From Acanthochromis polyacanthus (Eukaryota > Chordata > Actinopteri > Pomacentridae), in contig NC_067127.1 of the NCBI RefSeq assembly GCF_021347895.1, forward strand, positions 13,178,984 through 13,242,983: a stretch of 64,000 nucleotides of DNA, written 5' to 3'. Under the pieces are notes generated by a model. It worked only from the letters and a program-made list of their open reading frames with translations, searched no databases and had not been told where the DNA came from. The position numbers were made by a program, and so were the translations under genes. Positions 13,901 to 25,900 of this stretch are shown here, in pieces (the stretch's first letter is position 1; each line of letters starts with the position of its first letter).

Positions 13901-16900
13901 AACACAAAAACAGAGAGGCTCACCGCCCCAAAACAGCCCTTTTTGTTTGCCTTTTATAAAATAGGGTCATTTGTCATTTCACCTGACTACATTTATGGAC
14001 AAGCTTCTCCCTCATCTTTATCTCTGAAAATTTTACCTGCACTGTGGTCCAATTTATATTTTATTATTGTAGTTAAAAAAAAACCCACATCAAACTGAAT
14101 CAGTCTTTTAAAATACCGTCTGTTGTCATTTTGCTGTTGAATATAACTAAAACGCACTCACAGCATCATTATACTATTTACAAAGAAAGCCAAATTTTAA
14201 AAGAGCTAATTTGACATAGTTGCATTTCCAAACCGGAGCAGCAACAAAAAAACAAAAAACAAAACAAGGCACTTAAAATGGGTGAAAAGAGAGTGCACGG
14301 TCTTATTTGGATTGATGCGGTAGTTAGGTAAAAGTTGTTGAAATGACATAAATGGGGCAAAATCGTGCTCTCGACTTTCAGTTTATTATTCCTTCCCGGC
14401 CAACATCCTACATCACAGCTTCAAATATACGAGAAGTAAGGACATAACTCAATGAGCCGTAGAAGGAGGTCATGATCAATACAGACCGAGTCTGAATAAT
14501 TTCCTGCCTCACTGGTTTCGTCTTTTATGCCTACTTCCTTACCTGGCAGCCATTTACTCCATAACTAATTTTTGCGATCGCTTTCAGCTGAATGCTTACA
14601 TACTTGACAGAATGGCTTTGGCAAGGTCTCCAACCTACTGTGTCTTCTTTGAGGAGACAATTTATAATGGCTTAAAACACTGACATGCCCAGTTGAACTG
14701 GCTTTATCTTGACAAAACCTGTCTTATGGTTGGCTACTTGATATCAAATACTCACTCAGGCACCAGGTGCTGGCATGGATTACGGTATAACCTTACAGAG
14801 GTGTAGCCCCAGGGTCTAAGCACAAGACGGAACGACTCTGAGCTTAAGTTGCTTATGTACAGGTTGCATGGAACATAGTAAATCTGAGAGGAAAATCCAA
14901 ATGTTTTGGAGTGACAGTTGTTGTTTTTTTAAAGGGCCAGAAAGACAGAAAAACTGTTTCACTGTCACGATTTAATTGATATTGTGAAATGTGGCACATG
15001 TGCAGGCATTCTGTGTGTACTACTACCTCAGAATCTGTTGCTTTAATGCCTTTGCCAGTACGACACCTACGATGTTAGCTACAAAAAGGATATCAATTAA
15101 TGTGAAAACGAATATTACCGATCCCTGCTGTAGAGTCACTGGCTGAGTGTAGGATACACTTGTCATACTCACTGGGCTTTTTATGGATATATTTAGATCC
15201 ATAAAAGTTGGAATACTAGAAATACTCTGCTATCAGTACTGTGAAAGTCAAAAAATGCACATGTAGTATCAATTTTTTTTTTAAAAAAGGCCACATTCAG
15301 TGTACTATAAGAGTATGAAGATTAAGACAAATCAGAAAAACAACAACAGTGACAAATCATTCAATGTACTATAAGAGCATGAAGATTAAGACAAATCAGA
15401 AAAATAAGAATAGTGACAAATTATTCAGTGTCCAAGAATAACCAGCTTTTAGAAAATCTTAAAATGTGTATAAAATTGTACTATTGCCATGGTGGTTAGC
15501 ACTTTCACCTTACAGCTAGATGGTCCCCGGTTCACATCCCAGCCTTCCTGGGATCTTTCTGCATGGTAATTCCAATTTGTCCGTAGGTGTGAATGTGAGT
15601 GTGATAGTTTCTCTGTATATATATAGCCCTGCGACAGACTGGTGATCTGTCCACGGTGTCCCCTGTCTTCGCCCCCAGTCAGCTGGGACGGGCTCCAGCC
15701 CCCCCGCAACCCTAACGAGGATTAAGCAGTGCATATAATGGATGGATGAAGGCATGGCCGTGGAGATATGTTGCCAGTATGTCACTTATTATACATTACA
15801 TGTCAAAGAATCAGCTGTTAAATCTTAGCGACTGAAAAATGAAAAGAATCTGCATGGACTCGTGTGCCTCATGATATTTGTTTTAGATATGTGATCTCTG
15901 TCAGTTCCATGGGCTGTGTGACATGTCAGCATTTCGTCTAGGACACAAACAAGTCCACATCATTAGTCACTGGGCACTGTGACGTATCTATAATTAACTG
16001 AGACCAGGGGTTGCTTGCTCTACGCTCCTCTTGTGGCTATTACTTAATTCAATGAGATGTGAGGACAAGGTTGTCACCCAGCAAAGTTGCTATCGCCATA
16101 CACACTCATACACTTTGTCAGCATGTAAACAGCCCCTGGACTGTGTCTGCAGGCTTAGGACGAGTGTTGCAAAGCACATCACTGGATGAGTGCTCACATG
16201 AGAACGCGCTCTGTTAAACCTGAGAGACTGGGCTGCTTTTGAGGAGGGGCGATTCCTCAAACTCAGCAGAAATGACACTAAAAGGCCAATGCTAGTATTT
16301 AAAGGAAAAGTTTATGAGGTGAGGAATAAGCAGGAATTCACTTTATGGTTATGGAAGGAAAAAGGCTGAGGCTATATCTCATGATTGCTAGGATGTATTG
16401 TCGAATAGATTCATTTACAGGTATCGTGTTGGGAATTTATTGTGTATATTCTGCCGTGATGCATTATGACATTCTTGCATCACATGTCTGCTGGTAATAC
16501 AGGATGGTGTTATCAGGGTTGATTTCCAATTAGTGAAGTTTACCCCGAGCTTCCTTATGTGTGGCACTCGCATGTGATTTTATCCTTCTGTGAACCTGAA
16601 AGGTACAACAGCGAGCAACAAATGAATGAGCAAATGAGTTGACGAATGATTCATATTCTTTGCTCTCTGCTGGTCGTTTAAACCTTGGACCAAAGCATCC
16701 TTTTTAATAACTGGCTTTACAAAGCACCATCTCAGAGGAGGGGGGCACCGCTTTCCCGATGTAGCTGTCTCCCACGGGAAAAACAAACGAGAGTGAAGGC
16801 TTAAAAATAGCATCTTTTTTTTGTTACAGCGCCCGAAGAGACAAATAACATTTCAGTAGATTACTTAAACACCTGTGAATTAGCATTTTTAGGACACGGG

Positions 16901-19900
16901 GCAGATGTGTCAAATCAGGGTGCCAGGCCCAACCAGGCTGCTCAGGCCATGTTAATGACTGTTAACATTAGCTCGGGGTGGGATTATCATGTCACGTTTC
17001 CATGTGTTCTGTGAATATGTGCAAATTAACAGTTATGCTACCATGTAGACTCCAGTGCTCTCTTCATGATCACGGGGGATTTCAATGATGAGACACTGAG
17101 CAAGATCTTTTTTATTGAGCTGCCCTAACAGAAGTGACATTTATTGTCCATTCACTTACACAGTTCTTCATCTTTATGCTTAAGTTTAAAGGTAACTTCC
17201 AAAATCTTGAGTAACTGCAAAAAAAAAAAAAAATTTCCCTGCCTGGATTAATAAGGTTTTATCCTAAAGGTAAAGACCAATCCAGCTTCCATTATTAAAA
17301 ATATTTACATAACTTAAAATGTTCCCCAGGTTCAAAATGTACAGCACATACAGCATACCATCTGTTGGCTACTATTATATAAAGCGCCTTATTGAAAACC
17401 AACCACTGAAAGCATTGTTAGTGCAATGGTTTGCGTTTTTTTTTTTTTTTTTTCAGGAGAAATGTGTTGAGCACAAGGCAGCAAAGTTAGAAAGCCTTAC
17501 AATGGTTGATCTAGAAAAAATTCTCCTGTGGTGTCAGCAATTTTGTTGATATTTTTCCTCACAGAATGCTGTTTTTCATATTACAGGTAATTGACTGTTC
17601 TGTATGTCCTTAGCTACTTTTGCTTTGCCTGGCAAACCACCTGTTCTTGCATATGGCATCTGTAGCTTACAGTCATAGTGGCTCACTTAACACTTAAAAT
17701 TAATTAGTTGAATTACCAGTGAAGCAATCAATTTCAGGCAGAGGTCAACGAAAGAGTGAAAACTGTGGATCTGGCAGAAGGAAATGACGATTGGTATTCG
17801 TAGGTTTTGCCAGCTGGTCCTAGCTTTACGGTTAGCAAGGAGAAAAGGTCACATTTTGATTTTGTTGTGATATGAAATCATTTAATTGCTTTTCTTTCAT
17901 ACTTGCGTGTATTTTCAAACTATTTAATTTACCTTTAGAAAAAAAGGCTTTCAGGATGAGGATGTTGTGATGCATTAGACAAATATAACGCTATTCTGGG
18001 CCTAATCTAGTAAAGAGCTGAACAGATTACAGCACAGTGTGGGGAAGCACGACATGAAATTTATTTCATTGAGTGTAGCCCTGAAGCCCTGCAAACAACT
18101 TATGAATTTCCCTTCACCTTCAAAGATACTTTTGTTTTTATTTTTAAGTACTATAGGTAGACGTTGGATGTGCAAAGGACTGCGGCTTCACATCTGAGCA
18201 GATAAACAAAGCTTAATCCATTCATCACACACTTGCTTTTGTGCCTTTTGGTTTTGGAAGCGCGGGCATTTAGAGGAGGTCTTTGAGAAATGGTCAGTTT
18301 GTGGTGTTTTGCATTTCAGTCCAGACATACTGTAGCAAGAAACAGGTCAAACACAGCACAGTCAATTTAACACAAAACGAATGAACATGTTTAAGAGAAA
18401 TTAAACATGTTATCAGTCTGTTTAATCTACATTAGCAGTACTCTTTAAATTCATGCTGAAGCATTAATCACAGAATGAAGGTACAGTGCAAGGGAGTGGA
18501 CATGGCTATCGAAACACAGCATCTGAAATGTCTCGCAGCTGTGAGCAGCTTGCCTCACATTATTAAGCACGCAAGCAATTAATTCACACATTCTAGCGTT
18601 CCTGCTGTTGTCACCGACACAGACCGACTACAATGGCAAAACACAGGATGTTGTTTTCTACACTGTCAAAATAGCACGCATGGCAGCAGAGGTAGAAAAA
18701 AAAAAAACGATGTCAGGAAATACATCAAGTGCACTGTGAAGAAATTTCAAAAGGGAAAAACTCCTTAGTATGTGTGACTAGCGCTGCTGTCTCCTTAGTA
18801 TTAGTGTCATAGTGGTTGGTACAAAATAAATATTTTTTGGTTGGGACAGGGGTGAGAGCTGTAGCTGAATGTTGAACAAGAGCTGCAAGGTCGCATTCTC
18901 ATTCCCAGTGAGCGCTGGAGGTGAACATGGACACACAGCAACGGTTCAAGCTGCTTATATGGATCTTTCATTTCATTAATCATATACTGAATAATTCACA
19001 TCACTCAAAATTCTTAATGCAGCTGACTCTATTCTCCCTCATAGTGAAACCTATTAGCCAAAGAGGCTCAGCATATATAAACCAACATAATTTGTTGGCT
19101 GGCTCTCTATGATACCACGTTGGAGGTCACAGTACGGTAGGTTTTTAAGCTTTTTTTTTTTTATATCCACCTGGGTGCGTTTTATATATTATGTTTACAA
19201 TCTAGTAAACACTGTCAGCTGAGTACAAAAATCTTCAGTCCTACCTTTCTCACAAAAAGTTCCAGTAAAATGAAGCGGACAGTGACAGGAAGGCAGAGCT
19301 CCTTCAGGCAGCTGCAGCTGATGACATGTTCCTCCGTTGCGGCAAAGACCGTCACGGCAAACTTGAGGTTCATGCAGAGGATGTTTTGGTGTTTGTGTGG
19401 GAGCTGCCAGCGCTGTTGTGTTCACTGTGCCGGAGGTAGCTGATTGAGTTGTCAAACTTGGGGAACTTGTTGTGGGAGCTTCGATGGCATAAAAAGTATA
19501 TCTGGAAGATTGAGCAAAAGTTGGAGTGGCTTAAGTGGGCAAAAATCCAATTTAACATTAAAATCCTTTGCTTTTAGGGCTAAAGATATGAACTAGTTTC
19601 CCCGTGAAGTGAATTCTTCCATTAAAGGTAAATGTAAAGTGCAGTCATTTACCAAGTAGACATATCTTTGACTGCAATCCCAGGAAGAGAGGAAAACTCA
19701 AGTGTTATTTATCACAATAAGGGGTCAGATATTCTCCACTGCATCAGACAAAGCAAAGTGAGATTTTTTTATGTGTGCATGTGCCCAAGGAAACAACTCC
19801 CCCTAAAAATCAGTTATACAAACACAAAAACAACAATTGACAGGCAAAAATGAAATCAAAGCAAGTGATCATGATGAAGCCAGTTATTCTTTTAGTATCC

Positions 19901-22900
19901 AGAGACTTTACCTGCACTGGTCTATGTTGCTGCCGGCGATGGCATCAGATGTGTAGAAGCTCCTCAGGTTATTAATTTCAATGATTTCAATGCAGCCAGT
20001 GTAGTTGTGGAATGGTTTTGCTCTCTTAGGGGCAAAAAAGAAATATATGCAGAGACACACTATAACCATTATGCTGCGTAAGCTTAATGCACCTTTAAAC
20101 TGTGTATGTCTTAAAGATCCTTATGATTATAGCAGATAAGTTAAAAACATTGCAGTAATTACAAATCTCACCTGATTGGGAAAATAGTGTTGCGGCAGAC
20201 CACCTGTGAAGATGTGGTTTGTTCTTTGTATCATGTGTCCCAACCAGTAATTACTGGCTGTGCTTTTAATTTTCTCATGTCCAGAAAGAGTCAGCTCTGC
20301 TTCACAAGGGGTCACACGTTGTCTGTAAAGGAGGAGGAACACTTCATGCCACACGTACGCCAAGCACAGATACACTTGCTCTACTACAGGGAATGTTTTC
20401 AACATGTCACACCAGTTATTGCTAAGCAAAGAAATACAGAGGTGGAATAAAAGACTCCGGACCCCTTTCAAATTTTACACAATCTTAAATATCATGAAAT
20501 ATTTGCCAATTATTAAAAAAGAAAAATCTTTTTTTTGTTTGAAAAGGTGTGGCTGCATTAGACAGACACAAACAATATACAAATGATATTTTTTTGCTTG
20601 CCGTTTACAAGAAAAACTAACAAAACTAAATTCTTGACAGTTTCAATATGCTATATCTCAACATTGTTGGTATCAAAGTCAACAAAAAACAGAGAAAGAG
20701 TTCAAAACTGAACAAAAAATAATAAATCATGGCATCATCTAATTAATATTTAGTAATCCTGCCATTATCTTGTTGAAACATCCAGTTTTGACCTTGACAA
20801 TACAAGAACTTTATTAATCCCCGAAGGGAAATTCAATTGTCTGGGGTCTTGTCTGTTTACTTTAGAATTAAATGATGTAATTGCTGATGGTAAGAACGAT
20901 TTTCTGAATTTTTCTGTCCTGCAGTGCAGGGATAGAAGCCGTCCACCACCGATGTTTTGTTGTTCACTGAGGCAGATATGAAGTGGATGATCCATGTTTG
21001 TCAGAATGGCCTTCATCTTGCTCAGTGCACAAGTGACAGAACAATGCACCAGCAGAAAGGAGCATTTGGGTTTTGAGAATGGCTCAATAATTGGCAGAGT
21101 TCAATGTGCCATCACAGACAGTGAGACGACCAACACCAGCAGCATTGATGCATTCCCAAACCATGATACTGCCTCCACCATGCTTGATAATAGATACTGT
21201 ACATGCTGGAGATAATGCTTCACCTGGCCTTCTGTGCACCCTCACATCAGCAGGAGGAAAATAAAGCTGGAAACGACTCATCTGGCCATAGAATCTTCCA
21301 TTTCCTGGCTGTCCAGTTCTTGTGTACTTGGGTCCAATGATGCTGGGCTAACCTCTGTCTCTCATTGATCAGGGGCTTCTTGACAGCCCTATCGGACCTG
21401 AAGCATGACCTTAAAGTCGGCCAGGTACAGTCCAGGTAGAACACTGGACATCAGTTTGGTTTGACCACAGCTGCTGAAGCTGCTGAAAGTGCAAATGCTG
21501 AGATTTCAAATCTGAGATAAACGTGTCTAATTACTTTGTTTCCTTTGCCAATACGATCAGTAATTCCAATCAATTTTCAGAGGGGCTGCCGCTGAACTCC
21601 ATCTTGTTTTCTTCAGGTGTCTTATGAGTCTCCACACAACTATTTTGGAACAACCCCACAGCCATTCATAGATTTCAAAAACCAATTCTCCACTTTGAAA
21701 CAACAGGGGAGAGCAGATAATTACCTAAGTGCAGATTCTGGACTAACCGTCTGCAGCTTGAGGGTACTCAGGCCACAGATGCACAGCCCCCCTCTCTAGT
21801 GTCTCCCGATGCCCCTTGTTCCCTGAGTGGAAGTTAGAAGGTCCGTGAAGCAATCTAGTCTGATTTGTTAAGCCTGTACTTTGCAGGCTGTTGCATATGC
21901 CGGCTAAACACTCGGGGCACTAACTCCGAGCAGCATAAGTCCTTCCTCTAGAGCCAGCATGGAGAAGCGGTTAATTTAGAAGCAGTCTGCCAGAGCGGCC
22001 TGGCCAGCAGCCAGAGGGCACTATGCTCACTGTCCTTGAGAAGTCAGCCCCACTGGGTTTCTATTTAACATATTGAAAAGCGCTTTGACGGGAAGATATA
22101 TTAAAAGTCTATAATGAGTTAGGCAGTGACGTTGAGGATGGCCATGGTGTTGTAGCTCTGGGTTAAATCAGACAAAGATGGACGGACTCAGCCATCAGAC
22201 AATTACAAAGAATTTGCTTTGTGACACCAGGAACCATTTTTCCACACTCCCAACCCTCTAGTTATGACAGCTCTCTTTCTTGCAATGTCTCAAGGGGTTG
22301 GTACAGAACATTATGATTGATTCACACGGCTGTTGTATTTTTCTTGCAGGAAAAAAAACAGAGGCGGAGCCTTGTCGCCCCTTCAACCTGATTGGCCTCT
22401 TGCATATTTAGGCCAGTGCAGCGTTCTGCCAGGAAAACATCAGGCAACCTTCCCACTCAGCATTGTTTCAGGAGGAAATAATTTGCTCACCTTTGGCTCA
22501 CTGTGTTCAAAATCACCTTCGGTGCTTTGACTTTTATCTGTGTTTGTCTCTTTTAAATGTCATCTTCAGGAAACTTAATATATTTTTCACACACTTTCAA
22601 TCTTAAAATTTAAGATTAGTCTGAAAAATATCCCCACTTGACAAAACATTCCTTTTGCCAAAACACAATTTCTGCAAAATAAAAAAGAAAAAGGGCTCTG
22701 TGCAATGCTTAAAGCCTCTATATTCTCTCCCCAAATGCAAAGTAAAGCTATTTGATACAAGTTGAGCATTAGCTGCTTCATTTCAGCTTCCAGTTCATAC
22801 ATAATAAATATTGTGTCTTGAACCCAAACCACAATCTTTCTCATGTCAGAACATAATGAAGAGGGCTGGCAGCAAGACTGCACATGGGCTTAGGAACAAT

Positions 22901-25900
22901 ATAACTAAAGGGGCCAGAGCCTCACTTTAAATCATTTAAACATCGATTTTGTGCTCAGCTCTTGCTTGTTAATCTTTTCGTAATGAAAAACTGCAAATGA
23001 AGACTTTAGAACAGCCAATAAAACATGGTCAGTGATCACTAATGCATTTTAATAGGCACATTCTGACGTTTGTTTTAGTTCTTTAAAATGTAAGCCCATC
23101 TGCCCATTTGTAATAAAATCTAAATTCTCAGTCTAGTGATTTCTGCCAATTATATATCTTCCCTCAGTATCACTTAGGGCCCTTCTCTAAAAAAAAATAT
23201 ATGGCACACTTGGAATTAGTGGACAACTAGGGATCAAGCTAATATCAACTGAGGTGCTAACAGTGTTTGAACAAAATTCGTATATTACTAAGATCTAAAC
23301 AGTTCATCACTGTGAATGTGCCTCTTCTCTCAACAGAAAATGTATTCTTGCCTGGAGCAGAGACATATCACACAGCGTCTGGTTTGATGTCTTTGTAAAT
23401 ACGCTCTGTAAATGAAAAGCTGTAAAAAGAAACCAGAACTTATTTGCATCTGATATTAACATTTTGCTCTCGCAGCTGAAGAATTTCTCTTTCTGTGAAC
23501 AACCTGAATAGAAATTGACCATAACACAGACCTGAACATTCATTCCCTGACTCACAAAGATAAATTAATTCAAGAAAAGAACATACCTGATATTTACAAG
23601 GTAAACTGCACCATCATCAACACGAATTAACGTGGTCATCCTGGTAACGTCTTCCTCTTCATTACAGCAAAAGGCATACTGGAACAACAAGAAGCAGTTA
23701 AAGACGCATCGACATGCTTTGTGCTTTTTCATGTTCCTGCTCTATTAACTTTACAAATTGGCTGAAATAGCGGACTTTCAAGGGCAAAAAGTAGGGAAAA
23801 AAATAATGTATTGGCTACCTGCAAGATTCCATCCAGGATCAAGAGTTTCATGAAAAAGAAATCCCCATTAGCAGGTCCTTGGTCCACGTATAGTAAAGTT
23901 CCTTCAGCCACTGTGGTTTGAAATCTCACAGTAATGTTGTTGAGTGTACTGAGGTCAATACCCCGAAACTCCAGGTATGAATTCCCAAAGTAGTGAAGGT
24001 AGCTTGAATCTAGAAAAAAATAAAATACAGAAAGCTGAAATGGGGTAAAGGGTAAACGGAAGTGAGACAGACTGTAGTTTGTGCATCTACTCTGGAAATC
24101 CCACTGAGATTCTCCATTGATCCCTGAAAGAAGAATTCAACTTTTCAATTGCTTCCTCTATAGGGAGGTCAGTGCATGGGGTGGGATACAGAACAGCACC
24201 CTCAAAATTATTACAGATTCAGAATGAGGCTAAGGACACCTCTGTCAGATAGGGGCAGATAGTGGTTGCCAAGGAGACTTGGATGTGGACATCCTGGATT
24301 TTGTCACTCAGTGCAGTTGCACACAATGTGTACGTATGTGCTGCACAAAATGTGAATGCATCGATTAAAAAATCTTGGAAACATGGGTGGAATACAGCTT
24401 AAACAGATGAGTGTGGAGCGCAATGAGATTAAGTGTGGAAAGCAGAGGCAGAAAGTGAATAATCATCATTTTGAGAGTAGAAAAAATGCTTTAAAGGCTT
24501 TTGGTAACATCACAGTTGCTCCTTTTGCTCACTGTACAGGCATACTGTAAATAGCCTTATTTGCCAAAAAGCTGTGAAGCATGCAAATGGCACTATATTA
24601 GGCGAGAGAGGAGTCTTGGCTGAAATGAATATATTCACACAAGTTTATTACATGCCTCATTTTATAGTGGAATAACTTGGCTTATATCATCCATGAGAAT
24701 GGGCAATTATGGGGTATTTCAGTAAAAGTTCCACTGCCCGCAAGCTTATTGGGGGTAGTGACGCAGACAAACTTAAAAGACTGACTCAGACTGCAATTGG
24801 AGGCACGCATTAGGGGTGCTCATGCTCAATATATTTCTCATTTGAAGCAAGTAGTGCAATTTGTTGCAGTAAAGTCAAACCGGAGAGCCTGTTAAAATGA
24901 AAGGCATTCCTGGATGCACCTGTCTCATGCTCTGTCCGCTCTTATCTTAGAAAAAATCATTACACTGGAGAACTCCGCAACGCTCCTTTAAAGTTGTTGC
25001 TCTGATTAATCGTGCAGCTGCGAGTGAGACCTTTATCAATATTTGTTAGACGTCAAGTCCTAATAGGCCAGACCCCTTTTGATCTGACAGCGGGCCCCTC
25101 AGGGCATTTGGCAAACAAGCTAACCTAAATACCCCCCATTTTCTCTGGAGTGCAATATGACCAATACCCGGAGGAAAATCCCCATGATAACAGAAAATGA
25201 GAATTATCAGGAACAGACCTACTGTGATCCGTGAATTAATGAGGATAAATGTGCGCTGCAACAATGCTGCGCTGTCTACTGCTTCACTCCTGACAATGGA
25301 GTTTGCCAATGCTGATGATGGAAAATTACCCCTCAGAGACAAAGCTATTCATTAATTTTAAAGCCTTGTTTAGTCTGATGTAGTCTTTGATGCAGAGTGA
25401 GGCTGCTGCCAGGAGGCAGTATCATGCCTCATTAGCAGTTAGCTTCAGTCTCTCCTTCAAAGGTCTCCTGTTTTTACCTCTACCTTACGTTCTCACACCA
25501 GATTTTTCATGCATACACCCCAAATAACCAGTTGTTATAAATCTAAATTGTAAATGTATACAATGTAAACTGGATCTTACACATTTCAATAACCTGTGAT
25601 GCACCATATCTGATTTTTAAAAACTCTTAAAATAACGCTGACCAAGGAGTTTCTCTCTACTTTCTAGTTTCAATAGAAGAAGAAGAAGAAAAAAAGTCAT
25701 CTCACTGGGAATATTCCTTGATATAAATCTTTCAGATCAGATTTAATTAGGGCCAGTCCTAATACATGACCATAAAAGAGGTGAGAAAATGGATATGAGT
25801 CATATTTAATGTAACACAGAAAGGTGGAGCGCAACGTTGCAGCACCAACTGTAGGTGGATGTCAGACAGGTTAAAGCGGGAGATATTCTGCTAGAAAAAT

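Larger units (their letters stand above)
11898..19244 (-). other. eys intron w18-w19 (7.3 kb)
   Basis: Intron. It holds a repeat of the 'tttatttgtatag...actcagacactttacat' type (12030-12110), a small CpG-dense patch (12249-12303), a 64-bp tandem duplication (15294-15431) and a tRNA-derived SINE (15485-15750). A T run occurs at 17439-17454. No coding sequence was recognised. Confidence 0.8.
20323..23586 (-). other. eys intron w15-w16 (3.3 kb)
   Basis: Intron inside laminin G 1. It contains a LINE 3' end (20797-21049) abutting a Tc1-like transposase fragment (21080-21450), both on the minus strand. From about 21550 to 23580 the sequence is less repetitive, but I recognise no element in it. Confidence 0.8.

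Noticed and set aside
15485..15560. tRNA gene
   Set aside because: A and B boxes are present, but the flanks and 3' body are those of a SINE, and no complete cloverleaf is evident.
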